DNA of 64,000 nucleotides, taken from positions 124,001 through 188,000 of the forward strand of contig NZ_SMYL01000004.1 of NCBI RefSeq assembly GCF_004358105.1, written 5' to 3'. Each line of letters starts with the position of its first letter. Position 1 is the first letter of the stretch. The notes below the pieces were generated by a model that searched no databases, had not been told where the DNA came from, and was given only the letters and a program-made list of their open reading frames with translations. This DNA comes from Sapientia aquatica (GTDB taxonomy: Bacteria > Pseudomonadota > Gammaproteobacteria > Burkholderiales > Burkholderiaceae_D). A program made the translations under genes and the position numbers. Positions 17,243-27,258 of this stretch are shown here, one piece after another.

Positions 17243-19600
17243 ATGACAACTGATTCCCCAACTGCTGCATCTGGTGCAAAAAATGCGTCTAAAAAACATC
17301 ACCCGGCGCTCAGAATCGCGCTAGGTCTTGCGGCATTCTTAATGGCTATGGTGCTGTGCGGCGTATTAATTGTGGTGTTCGCGCTCACACTGGCTTATCC
17401 CAATTTGCCCGATTTGGACTCCATTACCAGCTACCGTCCAAAAATTCCCTTGCGCGTTTTCTCGGCCGACAATGTGTTGCTAGGAGAGTTCGGCGAAGAG
17501 CGACGCAGCGTCATGCAGCTCAAAGATATTCCTGAAATCATGAAAAAAACCCTGCTCGCGACCGAAGATGATCGCTTCTACGAGCACGGTGGAGTGGACT
17601 ATTTAGGAATTACGCGCGCGACGCTACATAATTTGATGGGGGGCAGTAAACAAGGTGCTTCCACGATTACTCAGCAAGTTGCACGAAACTTCTTCCTCTC
17701 TAGCGAAAAAACCTTCAAACGCAAAATCTACGAAGTGCTGATGGCTTGGAAGATAGAACAAAATCTGACAAAAGACCAGATTTTAGAAATCTACATGAAC
17801 CAAATTTACTTAGGCCAACGTGCTTACGGCTTTGCGTCAGCCTCTCAAATCTATTTCGGCAAAAAACTGCAAAACATTACCATTGCGGAAGCGGCAATGT
17901 TAGCTGGCTTACCGAAAGCGCCCGGCGCGTCCAATCCGATCTCGAACCCTAAACGAGCCAAGATTCGCCAACAAGCGATTTTGCAACGCATGTTGCAACT
18001 TGGATACATTACTCCAGCGCAATACGAACAGGCCAAGAACGAAGAAATCCACGTCGGCAACAACGTCAATGTGTACGGAACCCATGCCGAATACATCACC
18101 GAGATGGCGCGCCAAATGGTGTATGACCAATTCAAAGAGGATACCTACACACTCGGTTTAAACGTCTACACCACGATTACCAAGGCCGAACAAGACGCAG
18201 CGTATTTATCATTACGCCGCGGTGTAATGGATTACGAGAAAAAGCACGGTTATCGCGGCCCAGAAGCGTTTGTTGAGATTCCCGCTGAAAAAGCCGAAGC
18301 CGACGATGAGATCGAAAGCGCCTTGGCGGAGCATCCCGACAGCGACGATATCGTGGCAGCAGTAGTCTTAGACGCCAATCCAAAAAGCGTGCGCGCCGTG
18401 GTGTCGAACGGCGATGAAATCACCATCACAGGCAACGGCTTAACTTTTGCAGCCAGCGGCTTAGCTGCCAACGCGCCACCTAAAAAGCGCATTATTCGCG
18501 GCTCCATTATCCGCGTAACGCTGGACGATAAAGCGTGGTCGATTATTCAGATGCCAGAAGTTGAATCCGCCTTTGTGGCCGCCGATACCAATAACGGCGC
18601 AATTCGCGCTTTGGTCGGCGGTTTTGATTTCAATCGTAACAAGTTCAACCACGTTACACAGGCGTGGCGTCAGCCGGGTTCAAGCTTCAAGCCATTTATT
18701 TATTCTGCCTCGTTAGAAAAAGGTCTCTCGCCAGCGACCATTATTAACGATGCGCCGATTTCTTTCGGCGCGGGACAAACCGGCGGTCAAGCGTGGGAGC
18801 CGAAAAACTACGACGGCAAGTACGAAGGCCCGATGACCATGCGCAAGGGTTTAACCAAATCCAAAAACATGATCTCGATCCGTATCTTGAATAAGATCGG
18901 CGCTAAATATGGTCAGCAATACACCACCCGATTTGGTTTTGACGCCGACAAAAATCCGCCTTACTTGACTTTGGCATTGGGCGCTGGCGCAGTGACGCCG
19001 CTGCAAATGGCGGGCGCGTATTCTGTATTCGCCAACGGCGGCTATAAGATTAACCCGTATTTAATTTCTAAAATCACCGACAGCAACGGCAAAGTCCTCG
19101 TGGAAACCAAACCCGAAGTTGCCGGTAACGAAGCCAATCGCGTGATCGACGAACGCAATGCGTTCTTGATCGATAGCATGCTCAAAGACGTAGTGCGCTT
19201 CGGAACAGCCGCGCGGGCGATGCAATTAAAACGTACCGATTTAGCCGGCAAAACCGGTACCACCAACGATTCTATTGACGCTTGGTTTGCAGGCTATCAA
19301 GCTAAATTAGTCGGGATTGCGTGGATGGGTTTCGACCAACCGAGAAACTTAGGTAACCGCGAAACCGGTGGCGGATTATCGCTACCAATTTGGATGGGCT
19401 TCATGCAAACCGCGTTGAAGAATATTCCGATGGAAGAGCGCGCGGTACCCAATGGCATTATTCAAGCCGAGGGGGATTACTATTATGTTGAAAACCCACC
19501 GGGTTCCGGCATCCAAGTGTTAGATGCTAACGAACCGATAGATCCAACCATCCCAATCGGCAGCGAGACGCCAGCACCAGCGCCCGCCAACACCAACTAA
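17243..19600 (+). CDS. mrcA: Penicillin-binding protein 1A, first copy
   Basis: 785-residue class A PBP that polymerises and cross-links peptidoglycan. One membrane helix (about 23-52). The GT51 glycosyltransferase domain has catalytic Glu108 in TEDDRFYEHGG, then GASTITQQVARNFFLS. An OB-like insertion with an acidic stretch (about 345-375) follows. Transpeptidase motifs: SSFK with Ser480 as nucleophile, SKN in TKSKNMISI, and KTG at about 670 (AGKTGTTND). The acidic C-terminal tail is Pro-rich. Divergent from pilM, as is usual; unusually, a second copy follows immediately. Confidence 0.97.
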   Translation: MTTDSPTAASGAKNASKKHHPALRIALGLAAFLMAMVLCGVLIVVFALTLAYPNLPDLDSITSYRPKIPLRVFSADNVLLGEFGEERRSVMQLKDIPEIMKKTLLATEDDRFYEHGGVDYLGITRATLHNLMGGSKQGASTITQQVARNFFLSSEKTFKRKIYEVLMAWKIEQNLTKDQILEIYMNQIYLGQRAYGFASASQIYFGKKLQNITIAEAAMLAGLPKAPGASNPISNPKRAKIRQQAILQRMLQLGYITPAQYEQAKNEEIHVGNNVNVYGTHAEYITEMARQMVYDQFKEDTYTLGLNVYTTITKAEQDAAYLSLRRGVMDYEKKHGYRGPEAFVEIPAEKAEADDEIESALAEHPDSDDIVAAVVLDANPKSVRAVVSNGDEITITGNGLTFAASGLAANAPPKKRIIRGSIIRVTLDDKAWSIIQMPEVESAFVAADTNNGAIRALVGGFDFNRNKFNHVTQAWRQPGSSFKPFIYSASLEKGLSPATIINDAPISFGAGQTGGQAWEPKNYDGKYEGPMTMRKGLTKSKNMISIRILNKIGAKYGQQYTTRFGFDADKNPPYLTLALGAGAVTPLQMAGAYSVFANGGYKINPYLISKITDSNGKVLVETKPEVAGNEANRVIDERNAFLIDSMLKDVVRFGTAARAMQLKRTDLAGKTGTTNDSIDAWFAGYQAKLVGIAWMGFDQPRNLGNRETGGGLSLPIWMGFMQTALKNIPMEERAVPNGIIQAEGDYYYVENPPGSGIQVLDANEPIDPTIPIGSETPAPAPANTN

Positions 19601-19604
19601 CACT

Positions 19605-19645
19605 AACAAGGCAAAAATCAACGCACACGTTATTTTTGCCTTGTT
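19605..19645 (+). terminator. Terminator between the two PBP1A genes
   Basis: Long hairpin: AACAAGGCAAAAAT (19605-19618) pairs with ATTTTTGCCTTGTT (19632-19645), with extra AACG/CGTT pairing in the loop, followed by CTTTT. It ends 26 bases before the second PBP1A start, so the second gene probably needs its own promoter or readthrough. Confidence 0.8.
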
Positions 19646-19671
19646 CTTTTCTACCTCTACTTTCTGTCAGT

Positions 19672-21978
19672 ATGAAAACAGTTATCCCGCAACGTTTACA
19701 GCAGTATTTTTCATCCGGCTATATGAAGATTATTTTTGGCGCTATCGCAGGCTTTATTTTGTTGGGATTAATCAGCCTAACAGTTGCCGTCGCCGTGATT
19801 TACCCGGGACTGCCTGATCTCGATAGCATTACCAGTTACCGACCAAAAATCCCGTTACGTGTTTTTTCTGCCGATAACGTTCTGCTGGGCGAATTTGGCG
19901 ATGAGCGGCGCAACGTCACGCCGTTAAAAGATATTCCCGATCTGATGAAACACGCCTTACTCGCGGTCGAAGATCAGCATTTTTACGAGCACAACGGCAT
20001 CTATTTAATCGGTAATTTCCGTGCGTTGTTGCACAACTTAACCAACTTTAGCGGCGGCCCAAAACAAGGCGCTTCGACCATTACCCAACAAGTAGCGCGT
20101 AACTTTTTCCTCTCCAACGAGCAGACCTATAAGCGCAAATTAATCGAAGCATTATTGACCTACAAGATTGAAAAAAATCTGACCAAAGATCAGATTTTAG
20201 AGTTGTACATGAATCAGATTTTCCTAGGTCAACGCGCTTACGGTTTTGCTTCCGCGGCACAAATTTATTTCGGCAAAAAATTAAGCGAACTTACTCCCGC
20301 CGAAGCTGCGATGTTGGCTGGCTTACCGAAGTCCCCAGCGCGGATTAATCCAATTGCCAACTTCGATCGTGCCAAAAGCCGCCAGCTCATTGTGCTGCAA
20401 TTAATGCGTCAAATGAATTACCTGACCGACGCCGAATACGAGCAAGCCAAAGTTCAAAAACTAGACATCAAAACCAGCAGCAATGAATTCGGGATCCATG
20501 CTGAATACGTGGCGGAACTAGCGCGCCAAGTCGTGCAAGAACAATTCAAAGAAGACGCCTATACGCGCGGCTTTAACGTCTACACCACCATCCTGAAGGC
20601 CGACCAAAACGCCGCCTATCTCGCGCTGCGCCGCGGCGTGATGGATTACGACAAACGTCATGGTTACCGCGGGCCAGAAGCATTTTTAGATTTGCCTGAA
20701 GACGAGGACGATGCGGATGATGTCATTGACGCCGCCTTCGCCAAACATCCGGCTAACGACGAATTATTAAGCGCGGTGGTGTTAGATGCATCGCCCAAAA
20801 AAATTACCGCCGTCACCTCGAACGGAGAGGAAATTAGCATTAGCGGAACGGGGCTAACTTTTGTCGCAGCCAGCCTCAATAAGAATGCGTCCAACAAACT
20901 CAAAATCGTGCGCGGCGCGGTGATTCGCGTGATCCGCGAAAACGAAAAAAACTGGGCAATTACTCAATTGCCGGAAGTGGAATCCGCCTTTGTCGCGGCT
21001 GATACCAATACTGGCGCAATCCGCGCCATGGTGGGCGGATTTGATTTCAAACACAATCAATTCAACCACGTGACTCAAGCCTGGCGCCAACCGGGTTCCA
21101 CCTTCAAGCCGTTCATTTATTCCGCTGCGCTAGAAAAAGGTTTCACGCCCGCGACCTTCATCGATGACAAACCCTTGTCGTTTGAATCGACGCAAACCGG
21201 CGGTCTGCCGTGGGAACCAAAAAACTCCGACGATCAATACGAAGGGCCGATGACCATGCGCGAGGCGCTGGCAAAATCCAAGAACATGGTCTCGATTCAA
21301 ATCCTAGAAAATATTGGCGTCAATTACGGTCAAGAATACGCCATGAAATTTGGCTTTGATTCGGATAAAAACCCACCTTATTTACCACTAGCGCTCGGCG
21401 CTGGCGCGGTCACACCGTTACAAATGGCAGCAGCCTATGCCACATTCGCCAATGGTGGATTTCAAATCAAACCTTATCTGATCACAAAAATTAGCGACGC
21501 CAATGGCGTGGTCTTGCAACAAACCGAAGTCCCCAAATCCGGACAAGACAGCGCGCGCATCATTAGCGAAGGCAATGCGTTTATGATCGATAGCTTGCTC
21601 AAAAATGTCATCAAAAACGGCTCGGCCGCCAAAGCGCAAGTGCTTAATCGGCCTGACATCGCAGGCAAAACTGGTACCACGAACAACGCGGTCGATGCAT
21701 GGTTTGCGGGCTATCAAAACCGAATCGTGGCGGTTTCTTGGATAGGCTTTGATCAACCTAAAAATTTAGGTAGCCGAGAATTCGGCGGTGGCTTAGCGCT
21801 GCCAGTTTGGATCAATTACATGCAAACCGCGCTGCGTAACCAGTTGATTGAAGACCGACCCATGCCAAGCTCAATTACCATCGTCGATGGCGATTACCAG
21901 TATGTCGATCCACCTGCGCCGATCATTAAAAGTATCGTCGCCGAGACCAGCGCATCGATGCCTGCGGCAGGGCAGTAA
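19672..21978 (+). CDS. mrcA: Penicillin-binding protein 1A, second tandem copy
   Basis: About 768 residues from ATG 19672 (the frame is open back to a TTG at 19636 inside the terminator stem). Nearly colinear with the upstream copy: membrane helix, GT51 motif VEDQHFYEHNG and GASTITQQVARNFFLS, transpeptidase STFK (Ser476), KSKNMVSI, and AGKTGTTNNAVD. Differences from copy 1: a short insertion in the GT domain (NFSGGPKQG), a shorter N-terminal tail and a different C-terminal tail. All catalytic motifs are intact, so both copies appear active. This is a local duplication that has diverged. Confidence 0.95.
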   Translation: MKTVIPQRLQQYFSSGYMKIIFGAIAGFILLGLISLTVAVAVIYPGLPDLDSITSYRPKIPLRVFSADNVLLGEFGDERRNVTPLKDIPDLMKHALLAVEDQHFYEHNGIYLIGNFRALLHNLTNFSGGPKQGASTITQQVARNFFLSNEQTYKRKLIEALLTYKIEKNLTKDQILELYMNQIFLGQRAYGFASAAQIYFGKKLSELTPAEAAMLAGLPKSPARINPIANFDRAKSRQLIVLQLMRQMNYLTDAEYEQAKVQKLDIKTSSNEFGIHAEYVAELARQVVQEQFKEDAYTRGFNVYTTILKADQNAAYLALRRGVMDYDKRHGYRGPEAFLDLPEDEDDADDVIDAAFAKHPANDELLSAVVLDASPKKITAVTSNGEEISISGTGLTFVAASLNKNASNKLKIVRGAVIRVIRENEKNWAITQLPEVESAFVAADTNTGAIRAMVGGFDFKHNQFNHVTQAWRQPGSTFKPFIYSAALEKGFTPATFIDDKPLSFESTQTGGLPWEPKNSDDQYEGPMTMREALAKSKNMVSIQILENIGVNYGQEYAMKFGFDSDKNPPYLPLALGAGAVTPLQMAAAYATFANGGFQIKPYLITKISDANGVVLQQTEVPKSGQDSARIISEGNAFMIDSLLKNVIKNGSAAKAQVLNRPDIAGKTGTTNNAVDAWFAGYQNRIVAVSWIGFDQPKNLGSREFGGGLALPVWINYMQTALRNQLIEDRPMPSSITIVDGDYQYVDPPAPIIKSIVAETSASMPAAGQ

Positions 21979-22025
21979 GGTCGGAAATGTTAGCGCGGGT
22001 TAATCAGCCCAGACACAAATGAAAA

Positions 22026-22046
22026 GGGCATCCACGAAGGATGCCC
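22026..22046 (-). terminator. Hairpin downstream of cyaY
   Basis: GGGCATCC (22026-22033) / GGATGCCC (22039-22046), 5-base loop. Read on the minus strand it is followed by TTTTC, which fits termination of cyaY. The plus side has no T-run. Confidence 0.6.
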
Positions 22047-22108
22047 CAACATACTGACTTAGAATCGCCGGTTAATTCACCAAGTAATTCCTTAAAACCC
22101 ATCAAAAT

Positions 22109-22432
22109 TTATTCCAATATCAAGCCGCCCTGCTCCCACGCGATCACTTTCAAGGCAGCCATCAGTTCGCCACCATCGCGGGTATTGCGCCACACCGCGC
22201 CGTCGTGTTTGTAATGATAGCCGCCCGATTTGGCAGCAACCCAAAGTTCACTCACGGCGGCTTGGCTATTGATAATAATCTTGGATTTATTGCCTAAAAA
22301 CTCAATATCGAGCAAGGAGCCGCTGCGACTGCATTCCACATCGATGTCGCCTTGCTGACCAGCGGTTTCAAAAACGTCCTCAATTTGGGACAAGGTTCGG
22401 TCGATCAAGCTCAAAAATTCTGTTTCGGTCAT
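22109..22432 (-). CDS. cyaY: Iron donor protein CyaY (frataxin)
   Basis: About 107 residues from ATG 22430-22432, which has GGGAG six bases upstream; a longer frame to 22453 lacks a site. Frataxin pattern: MTETEFLSLIDRTLSQIEDV, acidic helix 1, then VECSRSGSLLDIEFLGNKSKIIIN and ELWVAAKSGGYHY. It binds iron and modulates IscS in Fe-S cluster assembly. Divergent from lptM. Confidence 0.94.
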   Translation of the reverse strand: MTETEFLSLIDRTLSQIEDVFETAGQQGDIDVECSRSGSLLDIEFLGNKSKIIINSQAAVSELWVAAKSGGYHYKHDGAVWRNTRDGGELMAALKVIAWEQGGLILE

Positions 22433-22490
22433 GCTACACTCCCAGCCATTCATAAACCGCTATTGTAAAAGAATTTAAGAGATCGCCCCT

Positions 22491-22742
22491 ATGACGCTTT
22501 TTTCCCGCTTCGTTACTTCCTTCATTGCCATCGGCTTAACCCTCTCTGTTTGCGCTTGCGGACAAAAAGGCAAGCTCGTCATTCCAGTCAAACCGCCTGC
22601 GATTTCGACACCTTATCCAACGCCAGTCGCTAAGCCTGAAAAATCGCCCGACGCGGGCAGTGCCGCAAAACCAGCAGCGCCGGTGGAGCAACCTAAAGTT
22701 GAAACGCCGCCCAATCCAGGCAGCCTGTTTGAAAGCAAATAA
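22491..22742 (+). CDS. lptM: LPS translocon maturation chaperone LptM-like small lipoprotein
   Basis: 83 residues. Signal peptide with lipobox LSVCAC, then GQKGKLVIP, the conserved start of the mature LptM (YifL) protein, and a Pro/Lys/Ala-rich tail. LptM promotes disulfide rearrangement and assembly of LptD in E. coli. Its place next to cyaY is conserved; lysA, which often follows, is missing here and an acyltransferase gene converges after 12 bases. Confidence 0.8.
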   Translation: MTLFSRFVTSFIAIGLTLSVCACGQKGKLVIPVKPPAISTPYPTPVAKPEKSPDAGSAAKPAAPVEQPKVETPPNPGSLFESK

Positions 22743-22754
22743 GCGCGTTGGATA

Positions 22755-23363
22755 TTAACGTTTGAATGCAATCGTGCTGTGGTTTTGCGGATTTTTACCT
22801 TGGAAATCGCGGTAAATCGCTTGAATCTTGGCCAAGTCGGCTGCTTCATCCCCAGTCAGCATTAGCTCGGCGCACACCCCAATTTCTTTGTTGGGGTAAT
22901 CGATAAAGGCGCACACCAAAGGCACCTGCGCGGCCAGCGCAATATGATAAAAGCCGCTGCGCCAATACGGTGTATAGCTGCGTGTTCCTTCTGGCGCGAT
23001 TGCCAGCCAAAACCAATCCGACTTCAACATCCTGTCGGTCAACTTTCCAATTGCGCCGCTTGAGACGCCACGCTCAATTGGTTCGCCGCCGCAATAGCGC
23101 ACAAAGCCGCCTGCGAAAAATCCGGTCACGCCTTTAAAGAGTTTTTCTTTGACCAAAAATTTGAGCGGAAACGCAATCGCCCATTTCGCCAACATGCCCC
23201 AAAAGAAATCCCAGTTGGACGTATGCGGATAAAAAATCATCACACCACGCACGCCGGGCAAACCCGCGTAACGCAATTTCCAGCCGAACGAGTTGAGAAC
23301 AAATAGTGACAATTTAGCGCCCCAATGAGGCGCGTCTTTAGATGTGAAGATAGCAGTGGGCAT
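22755..23363 (-). CDS. Lysophospholipid acyltransferase family protein (PlsC-like)
   Basis: 202 residues. Acyltransferase motif 1 is PHTSNWDFFWG (His plus Asp; the family's HxxxxD), and motif 3 is APEGTRSYTPYWRSGFYHIA. It probably acylates a lysophospholipid or similar acceptor at the membrane. Shorter than typical PlsC (about 240) but complete in motifs, resembling the small PlsC group. No operon partner: it converges with lptM and lies 165 bases from msrQ. Confidence 0.85.
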   Translation of the reverse strand: MPTAIFTSKDAPHWGAKLSLFVLNSFGWKLRYAGLPGVRGVMIFYPHTSNWDFFWGMLAKWAIAFPLKFLVKEKLFKGVTGFFAGGFVRYCGGEPIERGVSSGAIGKLTDRMLKSDWFWLAIAPEGTRSYTPYWRSGFYHIALAAQVPLVCAFIDYPNKEIGVCAELMLTGDEAADLAKIQAIYRDFQGKNPQNHSTIAFKR

Positions 23364-23528
23364 GAGGCATTATTTATAGGTTTATTTTTGCAAATAATAG
23401 CCGCAAAATTTCTGTATGGATATATTTTGCATCGTGCGAATTATGCTGCAAACGCACAAAATCTGACCTTAATGACAACGCCCTAGCCAGTAAAAAACCG
23501 GCTTAAGCGCTGCGCTGTGAACGCGGCC

Positions 23529-24152
23529 TTAGCTCGCCAACGCCGCTTGCTGGCGTTTTTGCAGCGCCCAATAAATACGTAAACCAAACAGCAGCGCTAC
23601 AACACCGGCAAAGATCATTGGCTGATTCAAATCGTGCTTACCGGCCTTCATCCAAAAATAATGCAGCACGCCCAAACTCGCAATTGCGTAAATCAACTTA
23701 TGTAATTGCTGCCAGCGCTTTGCCCCGATGCGTTTAATCATCTTATTGGTGCTGGTCAAGGCCAGCGGTATGAGCAATATGAAGGCTGTGAATCCGACCA
23801 AAATGAAAGGCCGCTTTAGCACGTCTTTAAGCATCTCCGTAAGATCAAAAAAATGATCGAACCAAAGGAAGGTTAAGAAGTGCAAGCTGGCATAAAAGAA
23901 GGTGTACAAACCCAACATGCGGCGCGATTTAATGAAAAACGGCGCGTTGAGCAAGCGCCGTAGCGGCGTCACCGCTAAGGTGATGCACAACAAATACAAA
24001 GTCCAGTCACCTGTATTGCGCGTGATGAATTCCAAGGGATTGGCGCCCAAATGATCGGTGAAGGCCGCGACCACCAAGCGCACGAACGGCAACAAAGCCA
24101 GGATAAATAAACCGCCTTTGAACAGGCTTTGCTGCTTTAACGTGAGTGTCAT
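23529..24152 (-). CDS. msrQ: Protein-methionine-sulfoxide reductase heme-binding subunit MsrQ
   Basis: 207 residues with about six membrane helices. Ferric-reductase-like pattern: NTGDWTLYLLCITLAVTPLR, then RRMLGLYTFFYASLHFLTFLW with the heme-binding His, and QLHKLIYAIASLGVLHYFWM with two more. It passes electrons from the quinone pool/flavin to periplasmic MsrP. Follows msrP by 13 bases. Confidence 0.95.
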   Translation of the reverse strand: MTLTLKQQSLFKGGLFILALLPFVRLVVAAFTDHLGANPLEFITRNTGDWTLYLLCITLAVTPLRRLLNAPFFIKSRRMLGLYTFFYASLHFLTFLWFDHFFDLTEMLKDVLKRPFILVGFTAFILLIPLALTSTNKMIKRIGAKRWQQLHKLIYAIASLGVLHYFWMKAGKHDLNQPMIFAGVVALLFGLRIYWALQKRQQAALAS

Positions 24153-24165
24153 TGTGAAATTCTGA

Positions 24166-25140
24166 TTAGTAAAATTTACGTAAATCCATGCCGCTATACA
24201 GCGAGGCCACTTCGCTGTAACCGTTGAACATTAAGGTGTTGCGCTTTTTGGTAAAGATGCCGTCTTCACCGATTCGGCGCTCATGCGCTTGCGACCAACG
24301 TGGGTGATCGACTTCGGGATTGACGTTCGAGTAGAAGCCGTACTCACGCGGCGCAGTCATGTTCCACGCGGTTTTTGGTTGCTCGCTGGTGAAGCGAATT
24401 TTGACGATTGATTTGGCCGATTTAAAGCCGTATTTCCAAGGTAAAACCATGCGTACCGGCGCGCCGTTTTGGTTGGGCAATACTTCGCCGTACATCCCAA
24501 AACTTAACAGCGCTAGCGGGTGCATCGCTTCGTCCATGCGCAAGCCTTCAACATAAGGCCAATCGAGCACGCCATAGCGCAATCCCGGCATTTGGCTCTT
24601 GTCGGCCAAGCTGGTAAATTCGACATATTTGGCTTTGCTGTTGGGCTCAACTTTTTTGATTAGATTGGATAAGGAAAAACCAATCCACGGGATCACCATC
24701 GACCAGCCTTCCACACAACGCAGGCGATAAATCCGCTCTTCCAAAGGCGCGATTTTCATCAAGCTATCGATATCGAGCTTCATCGGCTTATTGACTTCGC
24801 CTTCAATGCTCACTGTCCATGGACGTGTTTTTAAGCTGCCTGCGGTTTGGGCCGGATCGGCTTTGTCGGTGCCAAATTCGTAATAGTTGTTATAGGTGGT
24901 GGCATCTTTGTAAGTCGTCTTACTTTCTGTTAGGACGTAAGCCGGATTCTTGGTTGCGGCTAATTTTTGCGCGCTAGCATTTTGGGCAAAGGCTTCGCGA
25001 TTGGCCATTGCCAGCAGTCCCGCACCACCAATCGCGCCGGCAGCAATCTGCTTGATAAATTGGCGGCGTTGTTCAAAGACTTCGCGTGGCGTAATTTCGG
25101 ACGACAGAATGATGTTACTTGGTGTGCGTTGGATCAGCAT
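24166..25140 (-). CDS. msrP: Protein-methionine-sulfoxide reductase catalytic subunit MsrP
   Basis: 324 residues. Twin-arginine signal peptide ([11 protein letters not shown], Arg25-Arg26) for export of the folded molybdopterin enzyme. The Mo-ligand Cys lies in [27 protein letters not shown] and [16 protein letters not shown] are family hallmarks. It repairs oxidised methionines in envelope proteins. The usual msrP-msrQ operon. Confidence 0.96.
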   Translation of the reverse strand: MLIQRTPSNIILSSEITPREVFEQRRQFIKQIAAGAIGGAGLLAMANREAFAQNASAQKLAATKNPAYVLTESKTTYKDATTYNNYYEFGTDKADPAQTAGSLKTRPWTVSIEGEVNKPMKLDIDSLMKIAPLEERIYRLRCVEGWSMVIPWIGFSLSNLIKKVEPNSKAKYVEFTSLADKSQMPGLRYGVLDWPYVEGLRMDEAMHPLALLSFGMYGEVLPNQNGAPVRMVLPWKYGFKSAKSIVKIRFTSEQPKTAWNMTAPREYGFYSNVNPEVDHPRWSQAHERRIGEDGIFTKKRNTLMFNGYSEVASLYSGMDLRKFY

Positions 25141-25536
25141 GGCAACTCCGTTGAGGATGAAGGATATGACTTAGTCGAACTAATCGGCAGTAACTTACAA
25201 AACAGTCGCAATTATTTATTATTTTTCGTTTCCGCGCTGAGCGCCTTTGGTTCTTGGCTCGGCTCACAGCCAAGCACTGGACACAATTCGCTCATTTAAT
25301 ATTTTTTCGACAAGCAAAAGAGCCGCGAAGGCGGAACAAGGCAGAATCCATTCATCCAATTTGGGCGATACCACTTGGCTAACAACTAAGATTTGCGCCG
25401 CGCGAGAATCCCTAGAAAGTTGTCCAATTCATTCGCCACAAAAACAAGCGGAATAGATAGCGGTCAACGCTGTTTTTATGGATAATTGCCGCACAAAAAA
25501 GCATCACATCCAAAACAATACTTCGGAGACCACCAA
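25141..25536. other. Intergenic region between msrP and the peptide transporter
   Basis: 396 bases of divergent spacer. No convincing gene, RNA or repeat is seen. It must hold the promoters for msrPQ (minus) and the transporter (plus); GGAG at 25525-25528 is the likely ribosome binding site for the latter. Confidence 0.5.
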
Positions 25537-27006
25537 GTGCAGAAGCTAAAAAATATCGTTGCATCCATTCCCCAAGGAGCGGGCGCATTGTTTTTTATTC
25601 AGATGTTTTCCACCCTCGGCTTCGCCATTCTGTATTCCACCTTGGTGCTGTACGCCACCAAGCATTTGCATTTTCCCGCCGTCGAAGCTTCCGCGTTGAT
25701 GGGCGTGTTTGGCGCGTTTAATTACGGATTGCACTTATTCGGCGGTTATTTAGGCGGTCGGTTTTTAAGTAACCGTAATTTGTTCGTGGGCGGGATGGTG
25801 TTGCAAGTCATCGGTTGCGCGGCGATTTCGCTCGGCTCGGCAGAAATGCTGTATTGGGGCTTGGCGTTTTTCTTAACCGGTAGCGGGTTAAATGTCACCT
25901 GCATCAACATGATGTTGACCCAACGTTTCCAGCCTGAAGATATTCGGCGTGAAGGTGCATTTTTGTGGAATTACGCGGGGATGAATATCGGCTTCTTTGT
26001 CGGCTTCACCGCTGCCGGACAATTTCAATTAACCGAATCGTATTCCGATTTATTTATCTTTGCGACTGCCGGTAATTTTATGGCGATTGTGTTGGCGGTA
26101 CTCAACTGGAAATCGATTAGCGATTTAAATACGCCCTTACTGACTTCTAGCACCGCCGACTACAAACGCCGCTTCATCGCTGGCTTAATTATTTTAGTTG
26201 GACTCGTGCCGCTAGTGTGGTACCTACTGCAATGCTCGTGGACTGAGAAGCTCGTTAAATTCATTTGCTTATTGGTCGCCATCACCTTGGTCTATTTGAC
26301 GGTGGTACACAAAGATCAGCGCGAAAAAAATAATATGAAAGCGTATTTAATACTAACTATTAGCTCGCTCGTATTCTGGTCGCTGTACCAAATGGCACCG
26401 AATGGTTTGCAACTGTTCGCCGTCAACAATGTGGACTTGGTCGTCTTTGGCTTTACCGTCGCACCGCAGTGGATTCAGAATATCAATACCGTAGTTATCG
26501 TCGTAGGCGGTCCACTGATGTCAGCGCTGTTTGTGAAATTACGCCATCAAGGCTGGGATATCGACGTCCCAAAACAATTTTCCGCATCGTTAATTTTGAT
26601 GGGCTTAGGATTTTTAGCTTTACCGCTTGGGATTTTGCTAGCCGATGGCAAAGGCATGGTGCCGTTCTTTTGGCTGTTCTTAAGTTACGCCTTACAAAGC
26701 GTAGGCGAACTGCTCATCTCCCCAGTCGGCTACGCCATGATAGGCCGCATGGCACCACGCCAATATCAGGGCATTATGATGGGCAGCTGGATGTTAATCA
26801 CCGGCTTAGCATCGCTGTTTGCAGGCGACTTCTCAGGCATGATTCCAGAACCTTCCGAAGGTGCAGCAATTTCCACCAATGCAGCCTATTCGACCTTGTT
26901 CTCACAACTGGGTTGGGGCACTGTCGCGGTGGGGGTTGTGTTGATTGTGTTGATTCCTTATTTGAGGCGCCTAATTAAGGATGCGGAGAAGGTGGTTGTT
27001 GAGTGA
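25537..27006 (+). CDS. Proton-dependent oligopeptide transporter (POT/PTR2 family MFS)
   Basis: About 489 residues and 12-14 membrane helices. The GTG at 25537 with GGAG upstream is chosen; the frame is open to a TTG at 25486. POT signatures: FFIQMFSTLGFAILYSTLVLY near the N-terminus (the ExxER motif of classical POTs is not conserved here), GGYLGGRFLS after helix 2, and LQSVGELLISPVGYAMIGR in the second half. It would import di-/tripeptides or related small molecules with protons. Single gene followed by a terminator. Confidence 0.85.
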   Translation: MQKLKNIVASIPQGAGALFFIQMFSTLGFAILYSTLVLYATKHLHFPAVEASALMGVFGAFNYGLHLFGGYLGGRFLSNRNLFVGGMVLQVIGCAAISLGSAEMLYWGLAFFLTGSGLNVTCINMMLTQRFQPEDIRREGAFLWNYAGMNIGFFVGFTAAGQFQLTESYSDLFIFATAGNFMAIVLAVLNWKSISDLNTPLLTSSTADYKRRFIAGLIILVGLVPLVWYLLQCSWTEKLVKFICLLVAITLVYLTVVHKDQREKNNMKAYLILTISSLVFWSLYQMAPNGLQLFAVNNVDLVVFGFTVAPQWIQNINTVVIVVGGPLMSALFVKLRHQGWDIDVPKQFSASLILMGLGFLALPLGILLADGKGMVPFFWLFLSYALQSVGELLISPVGYAMIGRMAPRQYQGIMMGSWMLITGLASLFAGDFSGMIPEPSEGAAISTNAAYSTLFSQLGWGTVAVGVVLIVLIPYLRRLIKDAEKVVVE

Positions 27007-27029
27007 TTTGTGTTACGAAAAGTTGGTCA

Positions 27030-27058
27030 AAAAATCGCCTTTGTTGGCGATTTTTTTT
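27030..27058 (+). terminator. Terminator after the peptide transporter
   Basis: Stem AAAAATCGCC (27030-27039) / GGCGATTTTT (27046-27055) with a six-base loop, then continued T-run to 27058. Confidence 0.92.
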
Positions 27059-27205
27059 GGGGCAAGAAGGTGTCACTTAGCTAGAAAATCGGGCGGGCAT
27101 TTGACCAGTCCGATAATTGGTAAAGGGCAGAAAAGTGCCCTTTGGAGACGGTCGGGGTTCTACATAGCTGTCATTCAATCTAGGTCGGGTAAATCGACTC
27201 GGCGT

Positions 27206-27258
27206 CCCCGTCATTCCCGCGTAGGCGGGAATCCAGTGGCGCGTGAGCGCCTTCAACG
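27206..27258 (+). repeat. Left inverted repeat of the GIY-YIG cassette
   Basis: 53 bases with two small hairpins: ATTCCCGC-GTAG-GCGGGAAT (27213-27232) and GGCGC-GTGA-GCGCC. The first resembles the ATTCCC...GGGAAT palindromes common as dispersed repeats (for example neisserial dRS3). It matches the reverse complement of 27635-27687. Confidence 0.85.

Noticed and set aside
26469-26978. 169-codon plus-strand frame inside the peptide transporter
   Set aside because: Arg/His-rich out-of-frame reading of the transporter with no start signal or domain.
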